Source: Pediococcus claussenii ATCC BAA-344 (GTDB taxonomy: Bacteria > Bacillota > Bacilli > Lactobacillales > Lactobacillaceae). From it: a stretch of DNA of 64,000 nucleotides. The translations under genes and the position numbers were made by a program. Shown here one piece after another: positions 44,732 through 54,959 of this stretch. Position 1 is the stretch's first letter, and every line of letters starts with the position of its first letter. The stretch is from contig NC_016605.1 in assembly GCF_000237995.1 (NCBI RefSeq), positions 186,001 through 250,000 of the forward strand. Direction: 5' to 3'. Below the pieces are notes generated by a model. That model searched no databases. It worked only from the letters and a program-made list of their open reading frames with translations, and was not told where the DNA came from.

Positions 44732-45373
44732 CTAGTTAATTGCTTTTAAGTCTTCAACTTCTGGAACGCGGAATTCTTTGCGCTCTAGATTATCGATAAT
44801 TTGTTCTAGTTTCTTTTGACCAACTTCAGCTGGAAGAGTAAACATGGTCCGATGGACTAGCTCGCCCTCCTGAGCATCTAGGGTGATGACACTGGCAATT
44901 GAAGTATATTTAGTGATGATTTTTGCCATAGCGGCAAGGTCACCGCGTTCGCCACTTGAAACAACGGTTAGAACGTAACTACCCACATTAACATTCCAAG
45001 ATTGAGAAAGGACATCCAGTAGACGAGCATGCGTCAAAATGCCGTAAAAATGATTATTATCATCCAACACAGTGATGTAAGGAAGATCCTTAATTGAGAA
45101 GAAGACATTGAAAAACGCTGCATTAACATTGATATATTTAGTGGCATTTTTTAACAATGAAGTAACTGGATCCTGCATTGAACCACCACGGGACTTATGA
45201 CGGTAAATATGCATCTTATAAATATTACCTCTGAAGAGGGTGCCAGTTTCATCTAAGACAGGCACACACCGAAAACCAGAATCTTCTAAAATTGTTAGTG
45301 CTTGTTCAAGTGTTGCATCTTCACGAACTGTGGTTAAGCGTTCCTTAGGTTTTACAAGTGATTTTAATAGCAT
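44732..45373 (-). CDS. cbpB: Cyclic-di-AMP-binding CBS protein CbpB-like
   Basis: A 213-residue protein with two CBS domains (about 12-60 and 75-130) and an ACT-like C-terminal part. It contains TVREDATLEQALTILEDSGFRCVPVLDETG and ITVLDDNNHFYGILTHARLLDVL. The architecture matches CbpB of lactic acid bacteria, which binds c-di-AMP and in its apo form stimulates (p)ppGpp synthesis by Rel. The start at 45373 has AGGAGG upstream on the minus strand. The naming rests on architecture. Confidence 0.82.
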   Translation of the reverse strand: MLLKSLVKPKERLTTVREDATLEQALTILEDSGFRCVPVLDETGTLFRGNIYKMHIYRHKSRGGSMQDPVTSLLKNATKYINVNAAFFNVFFSIKDLPYITVLDDNNHFYGILTHARLLDVLSQSWNVNVGSYVLTVVSSGERGDLAAMAKIITKYTSIASVITLDAQEGELVHRTMFTLPAEVGQKKLEQIIDNLERKEFRVPEVEDLKAIN

Positions 45374-45409
45374 ATGATGACCTCCTAAGTGATTTTAATT
45401 AAAGATTTA

Positions 45410-46831
45410 TTAGTGAACAACAACTGGGGTTCCAGTTGGCACATCAGCGTAGAGCTTAGGCATAACAGACGGTGGAGTGTTTACGCAACCATGGGAGCCA
45501 TGTGTCTTGAACCAATCGCCTCCAAAAGTTGGTTGCCAAGGAGCATCATGAAGACCAACTCCAGTATAATCAATTGGCATCCAATACTTAACTGGTGAAG
45601 CGTATGAAGTGCCATTATCGTTCTTACCTTTAAGGACAGCATTTTGCTGTTTCTTCCAGACGAACCAAACACCGGTTGGAGTTGTTTGGTTAGGCGGTAG
45701 ACCAGTTACAACTGAGGTTGATAGTTCTAGCTTACCATTGTGGTAGAACCACATATGTTGAGCGGCTTTATCAACTTCGACGTAAGTATTCCCAACCTCA
45801 CCAGGCTTTAATCCCTGACCTGATCCAGAAATGGTAGCCTGCATATCAAAGCTTTTACCAGCTAAAATTTTGTTTTCAAGTGTTGTTTTATCAACGTCAG
45901 TGGAAATTTCCCAGCCAAAGTTTCCGTCTTTAACGGTAATAGTTCCTTGCTTAGTACTCTTAAAGTTGAAAGATTTTTTATAAGTTGAGTACTTATCGTT
46001 TAGGCCATTAAGATAGTTACTAACCTTCGTATCGTCCAGAGATAGACTACGAACGCCATAAACATTAGTGTCTACTTTGAGCCAGCTAACAATCTCGGCA
46101 CTTGGAATCGTTACTTTAGTACCGTTAATATCATATACAGCATCTTCAGCCTGGATCTTTTTATATTGATCAGTAATCTGATTAGCCTTGGTTTCAGTAG
46201 GAGTCTGGTATGAATCTTTCAGATCCATGGAACTTTTTCCAGATGCAACTGTCGCTTTTAGGTTTTTCTTAAATCCGTGAGCATCAATGTAATTACCTTG
46301 TGAGCCACCGGATAATTTAACTGCCCCAGTACTGGTTAAGGTGATTTTAGATGCCTTAGAAGCTGTTCGATCTGAGTTAAGTTCCTTGAGCTCTTTTTTA
46401 GAGAAGGAATCAAACTTTTGGGTATCGGAGTCCTTAATAGTTAAGTCGCCATCTGAAACTTTATCTGCATGGGCAACGTTTACCATCTGAAGTGGCCAAG
46501 TTAATCCGTTCTGCTTCTGAAGGGAGTTAGACACAAAAGCCTTGGCGTTCACTGAAAGACCAGTGTCGGCAACTTTAATGTTTGATATTTTTTTTGCTCC
46601 GTCTTTTAGTGTGATAGTCTGTGATTTAACACTCTGTTCAACTAATTTGGTAGCAGTTGCCTGATCTTTGCCACCTACATCAACACCGGCGATTACTGTG
46701 TTTGGTATGAATTTTTGTGAATTTGAATAATGGTAAACACCAATTCCATATATAGCTGCTATAGCAATGATTCCTGAGGTGATTCCCCAAAGAACTCGAT
46801 GGTGGTTACGATGTAAGTTTGTACGCCCCAT
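45410..46831 (-). CDS. L,D-transpeptidase (YkuD) with PG-binding domains
   Basis: A 473-residue exported enzyme: one N-terminal membrane helix (about 15-37), two peptidoglycan-binding-4 type repeats (about 50-330), and a C-terminal YkuD catalytic domain. The active site is in THGSHGCVNTPP with the catalytic Cys. It cross-links peptidoglycan by 3-3 bonds or attaches proteins. ATG 46831 is used (GGAGG 6 nt upstream) rather than 46852. It is monocistronic. Confidence 0.9.
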   Translation of the reverse strand: MGRTNLHRNHHRVLWGITSGIIAIAAIYGIGVYHYSNSQKFIPNTVIAGVDVGGKDQATATKLVEQSVKSQTITLKDGAKKISNIKVADTGLSVNAKAFVSNSLQKQNGLTWPLQMVNVAHADKVSDGDLTIKDSDTQKFDSFSKKELKELNSDRTASKASKITLTSTGAVKLSGGSQGNYIDAHGFKKNLKATVASGKSSMDLKDSYQTPTETKANQITDQYKKIQAEDAVYDINGTKVTIPSAEIVSWLKVDTNVYGVRSLSLDDTKVSNYLNGLNDKYSTYKKSFNFKSTKQGTITVKDGNFGWEISTDVDKTTLENKILAGKSFDMQATISGSGQGLKPGEVGNTYVEVDKAAQHMWFYHNGKLELSTSVVTGLPPNQTTPTGVWFVWKKQQNAVLKGKNDNGTSYASPVKYWMPIDYTGVGLHDAPWQPTFGGDWFKTHGSHGCVNTPPSVMPKLYADVPTGTPVVVH

Positions 46832-47033
46832 GTTAATCCTCCAATAAATCATCTTTACTAAAGATACTGTAATAATGGGAAATAATCAAGATATTTGAAA
46901 GATAATTACCATGTCTTAAGATGATAAACTACAGTTCTAAATTAATCAGTGTAACTTAACAAATTTTTGCTTTGATAAGCTAGATGTTTTGGCGGGAAAA
47001 TAATATTGACCATTACAAATAAATTATTTTATA

Positions 47034-47063
47034 CAAAAAAGAGCTGGGAACTATCCCAGCTCT
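47034..47063 (-). terminator. Terminator of ldh
   Basis: A perfect 10-bp stem AGAGCTGGGA/TCCCAGCTCT. On the minus strand it is followed by TTTTTTGTAT. Confidence 0.9.
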
Positions 47064-47086
47064 AAAAAGTAATTTAATGTTAAAAA

Positions 47087-48079
<993 letters not shown>

Positions 48080-48240
48080 TTACAACATGAACAGTATAAC
48101 ATTTCCAAAACCAAAAATTGAACACTTTAAGCGATTTATTCTGCTATTTTTAGTTTTTTTTACATAAAATTCAGCTTTAGAAGAAAACTAAGGCGGCTAA
48201 GGCTTGAATAATTTTCCTCAAAAAAGTAATTTTTTTGTTT

Positions 48241-48277
48241 TGTAAACGGTTACATTTACTCTTTAAAATGTTATCAT
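48241..48277 (+). promoter_or_regulatory. CcpA cre site over the pflB promoter
   Basis: TGTAAACGGTTACA (48241-48254) fits the cre consensus TGWAARCGNTTWCA. It overlaps a GTTACA -35 that is 17 bp from a TATCAT -10 (48272-48277). Binding of CcpA would repress pflB when sugar is plentiful. Confidence 0.75.
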
Positions 48278-48334
48278 TCATTTGGAAAGGTGTTACATAT
48301 TTGATTATGGATTTTAATTAACGGAGGCTAAAAA

Positions 48335-50593
48335 ATGATTAAACTGCAAAGTTCTACTACTCCAAAGGCTTGGGAAGGTTTTAAGAGTGGTCATTGGCAA
48401 GAAGAAATTAATATTCGTGATTTTATTCAGCAAAATTTCACACAGTATAATGGAAATGAAGAATTTTTGGAGGGCCCAACCGCTGCTACTAAAACCTTAA
48501 ATGACAAGGTTTTAGACTTGAAGAAAAAAGAGCGTGAAGCTGGTGGAGTTCTGGATGCTGATACAAAGGTTGTATCAACAATCACTTCACATGGTCCCGG
48601 ATACATTGAGAAGGATCTAGAAAAGATCGTTGGATTACAAACTGATAAACCATTGAAACGTGCATTCATGCCATTTGGCGGAATTAGAATGGCAGATGGT
48701 GCTTTGAAATCATACGGATTTACACCGGATGAAGAGAATGACAAAATTTTTACCGAATACAGAAAGACTCATAATCAAGGGGTATTTGACGTATATACGC
48801 CAGATATGCGTAAAGCACGCCATTATAAGATAGTAACTGGTTTACCAGATGCATATGCCCGTGGACGAATTATTCCTGACCTTCCACGTGTTGCAGTATA
48901 CGGAATTGACCGACTGATGGAGGAAAAAGCAAATGACTTTGCTAACATTGGTGATGGTGAATTAACTGATGATGTGATTCGTTTACGTGAAGAGGTACAA
49001 GATCAATACCGTGCTCTAGGCGATATGAAGAAAATGGCTGAAAGTTATGGATATGATATTAGTAAACCTGCTGAAACCGCACAAGAGGCCGTTCAATGGA
49101 TTTACTTTGCATATTTAGCAGCCATTAAAACCCAAAACGGTGCTGCAATGTCTGTTGGTCGAATTGACACCGTAATGGACATTTTCATTCAGCGTGATTT
49201 GGATCGTGGCGTTATAGATGAAAAGCAAGCCCAAGAAATTATTGATCAGTTTGTTATGAAATTACGTATGGTACGTTTTATTCGTACCGAAGAGTATAAC
49301 TCACTATTTTCAGGTGACCCAATCTGGGCAACATTATCAATGTGTGGACTTGGATTAGACGGGCGTCACCACGTTACAAAGACGGCATTTCGTATCCTCA
49401 AAACTTTGGATAATATGGGCGCGGCTCCAGAACCAAATATTACAATTCTTTGGTCGGAGAACCTTCCAGAAGATTTCCAACGTTATGCTACAGAGGTATC
49501 AATTAATAGTTCAACAATCCAATACGAGAATGATGATTTAATGCGTGTTGAATGGGGAACTGATTATTATGGGATTGCATGCTGTGTTTCAGCACAACCG
49601 GTTGCCGATGGTGTTCAATACTTTGGTGCTCGTGCAAACCTTGCTAAGACAGTGTTGTACGCAATTAATGGTGGTAAAGATGAAATTGCAAACGTGCAAG
49701 TTGGACCTGAATATGAACCAATTACTTCTGAATATATTGACTACGATGAATTTATGAAGAAGTTTGATCGTATGATGGACTGGCTTGCTGATGTTTATGT
49801 AAATTCACTCAATGCTATCCATTATATGCATGATAAATACTATTATGAAGCAGCCGAATTGGCATTGAAGGATACAGATTTAAATCGTACGTTTGCAACT
49901 GGTATTTCAGGATTATCACATGCTGCAGATTCAATTTCAGCAATTAAGTATGGTCACGTAAAAGTAATTCGTGACGAGAATGGTATCGCAGTTGATTTTA
50001 AAGCAGATAATGATTACCCACGTTATGGTAACAATGATGATCGCGTTGATGATATTGCTAAGTGGCTAATTAAAGAGTTGTACACCAAGATGAATACACA
50101 TCATCTATATCGTGGTTCTAAACTATCAACATCTGTTTTGACAATCACTTCTAATGTTGTTTATGGTAAAAATACGGGAACAACTCCAAACGGTCGCCAA
50201 AAGGGTGAACCATTCTCACCAGGTGCTAACCCAGCATATGGAGCTGAGAAGAACGGTGCGTTAGCTTCATTGTTATCAACAGCTAAATTACCATACCGCT
50301 ACGCAACTGATGGAATTTCTAATACGTTTGGTGTAACACCAAATACTTTGGGTCACGATCAAGAAGCACGTAAAGATACCTTAGTAAATATGGTTAATGG
50401 ATATATGAATAATGATGGTATGCACTTGAATATCAATGTTTTCAACAAAGATACTTTGATCGATGCACAAAAGCACCCAGAAGAATATCCAACGCTAACG
50501 GTGCGTGTTTCTGGTTACTGTGTATACTTCGCCGATTTGACTAAGGAACAACAGAACGATGTTATTTCACGAACTTTCTTCGATCAGATGTAA
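48335..50593 (+). CDS. pflB: Formate C-acetyltransferase (pyruvate formate-lyase)
   Basis: A 752-residue glycyl-radical enzyme that splits pyruvate plus CoA into acetyl-CoA and formate without oxygen. The active-site Cys pair is in [10 protein letters not shown] (416-417), and the radical Gly727 is in [10 protein letters not shown] close to the C-terminus. The start at 48335 has CGGAGG. It is divergent from ldh, with a cre site upstream. The activase gene pflA follows at 29 bp spacing. Confidence 0.97.
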   Translation: MIKLQSSTTPKAWEGFKSGHWQEEINIRDFIQQNFTQYNGNEEFLEGPTAATKTLNDKVLDLKKKEREAGGVLDADTKVVSTITSHGPGYIEKDLEKIVGLQTDKPLKRAFMPFGGIRMADGALKSYGFTPDEENDKIFTEYRKTHNQGVFDVYTPDMRKARHYKIVTGLPDAYARGRIIPDLPRVAVYGIDRLMEEKANDFANIGDGELTDDVIRLREEVQDQYRALGDMKKMAESYGYDISKPAETAQEAVQWIYFAYLAAIKTQNGAAMSVGRIDTVMDIFIQRDLDRGVIDEKQAQEIIDQFVMKLRMVRFIRTEEYNSLFSGDPIWATLSMCGLGLDGRHHVTKTAFRILKTLDNMGAAPEPNITILWSENLPEDFQRYATEVSINSSTIQYENDDLMRVEWGTDYYGIACCVSAQPVADGVQYFGARANLAKTVLYAINGGKDEIANVQVGPEYEPITSEYIDYDEFMKKFDRMMDWLADVYVNSLNAIHYMHDKYYYEAAELALKDTDLNRTFATGISGLSHAADSISAIKYGHVKVIRDENGIAVDFKADNDYPRYGNNDDRVDDIAKWLIKELYTKMNTHHLYRGSKLSTSVLTITSNVVYGKNTGTTPNGRQKGEPFSPGANPAYGAEKNGALASLLSTAKLPYRYATDGISNTFGVTPNTLGHDQEARKDTLVNMVNGYMNNDGMHLNINVFNKDTLIDAQKHPEEYPTLTVRVSGYCVYFADLTKEQQNDVISRTFFDQM

Positions 50594-50622
50594 TAACTAA
50601 ATCAAATTGAGAGGGGAAAGTC

Positions 50623-51444
50623 ATGGAAGAAAAAGCAGGGATAAAAGATCAAAGTGAAACCAAGGAACCTTTGATAGGCTATGTCCACTCAATTGAGACA
50701 TTTGGATCGGTTGATGGTCCAGGCATTCGATACGTTGTGTTTCTACAGGGATGTCACATGCGCTGTCAATATTGCCATAATCCTGATACATGGAAATTAA
50801 ACGTTGGCGATAAAATGACAACCGATCAGATTTTGGATGATGCTGAAAAGTACCGCGCTTTCTGGGGCAAAACCGGTGGGATTACAGTTAGTGGTGGAGA
50901 GGCACTTGTTCAAGTTGACTTTGTTTTAGAATTATTTGAAAAAGCGAAGGAAAGAAATATCAGCACGTGTCTTGATACAGCTGGGCAACCATTTACCAGA
51001 GAGCAACCATTTTTTGATAAATTTGAGCGGTTAATGCAAGTTACTGATATTTCTCTAGTTGATATTAAGCATATTAATTCAAAAGAGCATAAAAAATTAA
51101 CGCAGTATGGTAACGAAAATATTTTGGATATGATTCAATATATGGCGGCACACCATAATGATATTTGGATTCGCCATGTACTAGTTCCACAAAGAACGGA
51201 TTATGATAATTATCTGGCAGAATTAGGTGATTATATTGCTAAAATTCCTAACGATATTGTTCAAAAAGTTGAAGTATTACCATATCATACGCTGGGTGTG
51301 AAGAAGTATCATGAAATGAAGATTAAATACCGTCTGGAGGGAATTGAAACTCCAACTCCAGATAGGGTGGCAAATGCTGAAAAATTGTTGCATACCAACG
51401 ACTATACTGGATACAGAAATTGGATGCCGATGCCAAAATTGTAG
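50623..51444 (+). CDS. pflA: Pyruvate formate-lyase activating enzyme
   Basis: A 273-residue radical-SAM enzyme that puts the glycyl radical on PflB. The [4Fe-4S] motif is GCHMRCQYCHNPD (CxxxCxxC, about 42-54), the SAM-binding GGE is in ITVSGGEALVQ, and it ends with TPTPDRVANAEKLL. Its stop codon TAG is formed by the first bases of a hairpin repeat. It needs Fe-S clusters, which the suf operon 1.5 kb downstream can supply. Confidence 0.96.
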   Translation: MEEKAGIKDQSETKEPLIGYVHSIETFGSVDGPGIRYVVFLQGCHMRCQYCHNPDTWKLNVGDKMTTDQILDDAEKYRAFWGKTGGITVSGGEALVQVDFVLELFEKAKERNISTCLDTAGQPFTREQPFFDKFERLMQVTDISLVDIKHINSKEHKKLTQYGNENILDMIQYMAAHHNDIWIRHVLVPQRTDYDNYLAELGDYIAKIPNDIVQKVEVLPYHTLGVKKYHEMKIKYRLEGIETPTPDRVANAEKLLHTNDYTGYRNWMPMPKL

Positions 51445-51562
51445 AGAGCGGAGCAAGCCGTTTAGCTTCTGAGGATTAACAGGAAAAGGGAATTATGACG
51501 AACTTGGTCATGGTTCCCTTTTCAGGTTAACCGGAGGAAGCTGGCTTGTGTAGCTCGTTTCT
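51444..51562 (+). repeat. Nested-hairpin repeat, copy D
   Basis: It begins at the last base of the pflA stop. Pairs from outside in: GAGC/GCTC, CAAGCC/GGCTTG, AGCTTC/GAAGCT, TTAAC/GTTAA, GAAAAGGGAA/TTCCCTTTTC, ATGAC/GTCAT, loop GAACTTG. The right end is GTAGCTCGTTTC. It precedes the pfl terminator, so it is carried in the pflBA mRNA 3' end. Confidence 0.8.
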
Positions 51563-51901
51563 GCTATAAAACTCTCATGAAACTGAGTGTCAAATGGAAA
51601 TACTTTCTAAAAATCACCCTTAAAACTAAAGTTCATAATAACTTGTGAAGTCCTTCTAAAAAATTGTTTTTTAGGAGGATTTTTATTTTGCATGAGAGGT
51701 CAATATTTAACTTCTGATAGAAATTTTTATTAAAAATAAGGCCTAGAATAGAAGCACTATAAACTGCCTCAACGAATATTGAAAAATCAACCAAAGCACT
51801 ATTAAATCAACGATTATTTTTGAAAACCGTATTGAATATAAGTGGTATCAAAGTATAATAAAGTTGGTAATGAAAACGTTTTACTGGCAGAGGAGAAGGA
51901 T
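51563..51901. other. Intergenic region between pflA element and VIT gene
   Basis: After the repeat there is AT-rich sequence with the pfl terminator (51651-51684), then about 200 bp without recognisable signals up to the GAGGAGAAGG binding site at 51891. An open frame from 51842 is in phase with the VIT gene, but its first 20 residues have no support. Confidence 0.5.
51651..51684 (+). terminator. Terminator of the pfl operon
   Basis: Stem TCCTTCTAAAAAA/TTTTTTAGGAGGA with one G-U pair, then TTTTTATTTT. Confidence 0.85.
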
Positions 51902-52504
51902 ATGGAACGTATATCAATCGGAAAGATTAATTGTTTTAGATTTTGGGACAGTTTGAGCGTTTTACGTGCAGGAATTCTTGGTGCAAATGATGGTATCATT
52001 TCAGTATCAGGAATCGTTTTGGGTGCTGTGGGTGCTGACCTGAATAGTTCGACGCTCTTTTTTAGTGGAATTGCGGGAATGATTGCGGGAGCGTGCTCAA
52101 TGGCTGGGGGAGAATATATTTCAGTTAGTGCACAAAGGGATGTGCAACGTAACAAAATTGAACTACAACAAAAATATAAGGAAATTGATAGAAAAGAGTC
52201 CGATACGCTCATTAGAAGTATCGATGTCCTTAATCCTTTTCATGCTTCGATTTCATCGTTCTTTTCGTTTATACTAGGTTCATTAATCCCATTAACGGCG
52301 ATTAGTTTGTCAACGAGCCGGTGGAGAGTAATCAATACGGTGATCGCGATGATTGTGGCATTAACCTTAAATGCGGTTGTTAGTTCAGCGCATTCAGAAA
52401 TATCAACAAGACGAACAATAGCCCGAAATATTGCAGTAGGAATTATAACAATTGTGTTAACGTATGCGATTGGAAGTTTGTTCGGGGTGTCGGCAGCGGG
52501 ATAA
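51902..52504 (+). CDS. VIT1/CCC1 family Fe2+/Mn2+ transporter
   Basis: A 200-residue membrane protein with about five helices. The family start RAGILGANDGIISVSGIVLGAVGA (about 21-44) and the loop MAGGEYISVSAQRDVQR (about 72-88) are intact. The acidic linker EIDRKESD is shorter than in longer homologues. The eukaryotic relatives move Fe2+ or Mn2+ out of the cytosol; the bacterial role is likely metal export or detoxification. Position between pfl and suf suggests an iron link. Start by GAGGAGAAGG. Its stop is followed at once by three hairpin repeats. Confidence 0.85.
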   Translation: MERISIGKINCFRFWDSLSVLRAGILGANDGIISVSGIVLGAVGADLNSSTLFFSGIAGMIAGACSMAGGEYISVSAQRDVQRNKIELQQKYKEIDRKESDTLIRSIDVLNPFHASISSFFSFILGSLIPLTAISLSTSRWRVINTVIAMIVALTLNAVVSSAHSEISTRRTIARNIAVGIITIVLTYAIGSLFGVSAAG

Positions 52505-52509
52505 AAAAA

Positions 52510-52625
52510 GAGAGTGAAGCAAGCTGGTCAGTTTTTGAGGATTAACAGAAGTAGATACATTGGCGGTTTAGGCCAAGGTAGCTACTTGGGTTAACCGGAA
52601 AAAATTAGCTTGAGTAACTCGTTTC
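52510..52625 (+). repeat. Nested-hairpin repeat, copy E1
   Basis: First of three tandem copies after the VIT gene. Pairs: CAAGCT/AGCTTG, AGTTTTT/AAAAAATT, TTAAC/GTTAA, AAGTAG/CTACTT and TTGGC/GCCAA with loop GGTTTAG. The right end reads GTAACTCGTTTC. Sequence of the stems differs from E2 and E3 while pairing is kept. Confidence 0.8.
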
Positions 52626-52633
52626 AGAAAAAA

Positions 52634-52751
52634 GAGAGAGTGGATGGAGGCGGTTAGCTCCTGAGTATTAGCATGTTCCACCATTATGACGCTTTTGGTC
52701 ATGATGGGGGAATGGGCTAAACGGAGGGAGTTGCCTCAAGTAACTCGTTTC
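52634..52751 (+). repeat. Nested-hairpin repeat, copy E2
   Basis: Pairs: GAGT/ACTC, GAGGC/GCCTC, AGCTCC/GGAGTT, TTAGC/GCTAA, then an inner hairpin CCATTATGAC/GTCATGATGG with loop GCTTTTG. It differs from E3 by two substitutions only (at about 52645 and 52727). Confidence 0.8.
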
Positions 52752-52758
52752 AGAAAAA

Positions 52759-52876
52759 GAGAGAGTGGATAGAGGCGGTTAGCTCCTGAGTATTAGCATG
52801 TTCCACCATTATGACGCTTTTGGTCATGATGGGGGAATGGGCTAAACGGAAGGAGTTGCCTCAAGTAACTCGTTTT
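52759..52876 (+). repeat. Nested-hairpin repeat, copy E3
   Basis: Near-identical tandem duplicate of E2 at a period of 125 bp. It ends about 40 bp before the sufC start. There is no terminator between the VIT gene and sufC apart from these hairpins. Confidence 0.8.
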
Positions 52877-52918
52877 AAATCAAAAAAATAGTAAAACCGT
52901 CTAAAAGAGAGGTAAACA

Positions 52919-53740
52919 ATGGCAACTTTAGAAATAAAAAACTTACACGTACGAATTAACGATCCTGAGAATAAGGACACAAGAGAAATTCTTAAGGGCG
53001 TTGACTTAGTTATTAAAACGGGTGAAACTCACGCAATTATGGGGCCTAATGGAACTGGAAAATCAACACTTTCGGAAACTATAATGGGTAATCCTCGTTA
53101 TGAGATAACACAGGGTGATATTTTGATTGACGGACAAAGTTTACTTGAATTACCTGTTGATGAACGAGCACGAGCTGGACTATTTTTAGCGATGCAATAT
53201 CCGGTAGAAATTAAAGGTATAACCAATATGGAATTCATGCGGGCTGCTATCAATGCCAGAAGGGATGATGACGATCAGATGTCAGTTAGGGATTTCCTTA
53301 AAGAGCTAGACAGAAACCTAGATATTTTGAATATGTCGGAATCAATGGCCCGTCGTTATTTGAACGAAGGCTTTTCTGGTGGCGAAAAAAAGCGAAATGA
53401 AATTTTGCAGTTGATGATGATTAAACCCAAGTTTGCCATTCTTGATGAAATTGATTCTGGCCTTGATATTGATGCGCTTCAAGTTGTGGCTAAAGGTGTT
53501 AACGCAATGGCATCACCTGATTTTGGTACATTGATGATTACCCATTACCAACGTCTGTTAAATTACATAAAGCCAGATTTTGTACATGTCATGATGGACG
53601 GCAGAATTGTTAAGACGGGTGACGCAAAATTAGCCCTTAAATTAGAAGATGAAGGCTATGCAGGCTTACGTGACGAATTGGGAATTGAAGCAAAACTGGT
53701 AGATGATGATTTATCGGAGGCGAACCCTGATGGCATTTAA
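52919..53740 (+). CDS. sufC: Fe-S cluster assembly ATPase SufC
   Basis: A 273-residue ABC-type ATPase that works with SufB and SufD in building Fe-S clusters. Walker A MGPNGTGKSTLS (about 41-52), signature LNEGFSGGEKKRNEI (about 148-162), Walker B FAILDEIDSGLD, and the His switch MITHYQRLL. The start has GAGAGG. It is the first gene of sufCDSUB plus the SufT-like gene, all overlapping or nearly so. Confidence 0.96.
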   Translation: MATLEIKNLHVRINDPENKDTREILKGVDLVIKTGETHAIMGPNGTGKSTLSETIMGNPRYEITQGDILIDGQSLLELPVDERARAGLFLAMQYPVEIKGITNMEFMRAAINARRDDDDQMSVRDFLKELDRNLDILNMSESMARRYLNEGFSGGEKKRNEILQLMMIKPKFAILDEIDSGLDIDALQVVAKGVNAMASPDFGTLMITHYQRLLNYIKPDFVHVMMDGRIVKTGDAKLALKLEDEGYAGLRDELGIEAKLVDDDLSEANPDGI

Positions 53741-54959
53741 AAACGAGCCAGTGTGGTTTAAGGATTTACAAGAAACCGTTCAACAGGAAATTCAAAATTT
53801 AAAAATGCCTAATTTAGATCGTTTTGACTATCATCGGTGGAATTTAGATCAAATTGATGAAATGGCAGATGCCGAATCGTCCCCAATACCAAAGGATCTA
53901 TCTAAACAACAACTTGTAAGCTTTGGCGATGCTGTTCACATTAAACTAAGTCAGGAAATGATCGATGCTGGATTAGTCGTCGAGGACTTTAAAACAGCTT
54001 TTGAAAATCATTCTGATTTGCTACAGAGATATTTTATGACGAAAGCTGTACGACTAACCGAAGATAAACTAACCGCACTAAATTTGGTGCGCCTGAACCT
54101 CGGCGTTTTCGTGTATGTCCCAGCAAACGTTCAAATTACAGAGCCCCTCCAGATGTTGATGATTCAAAATAGTTTAGCCAAATCCAATTATTTTGGACAT
54201 GTTTTGATTGTAACGGAGCGAAATAGTTCACTCAAAGTATTACAACAGCTTGAGACGAGGGGAGATATTGCCAATCGTTTTCATTTAATTACTGAAGTTG
54301 TTGCATTAGAAAATAGTCAAGTTGAGTTTACTGGATTGGACTTATTAGCCGAAAAAACAACGTCGTATATTAATCGAAGAGGATACTTGGATGATGCTGC
54401 ACGAATCGACTGGTCAATTGGTGTCTTTAACGATGGAAATACGATTGCGGATTTTGATTCGGATTTAAAAGGTAGCGGATCCGATTCTGAGGTGAAAGTT
54501 GTAGCACTGTCTGGTGGAAAGCAACGCCAATGCATTGATACGAGGGTCACAAACTATGCGCCGTATTCAACTGGGAACATTACTCAACGTGGTGTTATCT
54601 TAGGCAGTTCTGAGCTAATTTTTAATGGTATCGGCAAGATCATTAAGGGCGCACATGGTGCCAGAGCTAACCAAGAAAATAGGGTTTTGATGTTGTCGGA
54701 TAAGGCACATGGTGATGCTAACCCAATTCTTCTAATTGATGAAAATGATGTTTTGGCTGGACATGCAGCAAGTGTTGGTCGGGTTGATGAACATCAGATG
54801 TATTATCTAATGAGTCGCGGTATACCTAAAAAAGTAGCGCAGCGTTTAGTGATTCGTGGTTTTCTTGGTGATGTTTTGAGTAAGTTACCTTCGGAAAAGT
54901 TAAGAAATCAAATGATTGATGTAATCGAGGAGAAGTTAAAAAATGAATTGGAAAATTAA
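53730..54959 (+). CDS. sufD: Fe-S cluster assembly protein SufD
   Basis: A 409-residue scaffold partner of SufB and SufC with the beta-helix core typical of the SufBD family. It contains VFVYVPANVQITEPLQML and, near the end, NPILLIDENDVLAGHAASVG and [20 protein letters not shown]. The ATG at 53730 lies inside sufC (11-nt overlap) with GGAGGC upstream; a frame from 53703 exists without binding site. The pattern of overlaps indicates translational coupling. Confidence 0.95.
   Translation: MAFKNEPVWFKDLQETVQQEIQNLKMPNLDRFDYHRWNLDQIDEMADAESSPIPKDLSKQQLVSFGDAVHIKLSQEMIDAGLVVEDFKTAFENHSDLLQRYFMTKAVRLTEDKLTALNLVRLNLGVFVYVPANVQITEPLQMLMIQNSLAKSNYFGHVLIVTERNSSLKVLQQLETRGDIANRFHLITEVVALENSQVEFTGLDLLAEKTTSYINRRGYLDDAARIDWSIGVFNDGNTIADFDSDLKGSGSDSEVKVVALSGGKQRQCIDTRVTNYAPYSTGNITQRGVILGSSELIFNGIGKIIKGAHGARANQENRVLMLSDKAHGDANPILLIDENDVLAGHAASVGRVDEHQMYYLMSRGIPKKVAQRLVIRGFLGDVLSKLPSEKLRNQMIDVIEEKLKNELEN

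Noticed and set aside
51444-52876. T-box riboswitch or amino-acid leader, because of the AGAGAG starts and long hairpins
   Set aside because: No T-box core (TGG bulge motif GGTGG-ACCGCG) and no terminator/antiterminator pair; the elements also follow stop codons instead of preceding biosynthesis genes.
52634-52876. CRISPR array, because of the direct repeats
   Set aside because: Only two near-identical units of 125 bp with no spacers, and no cas genes in the window.
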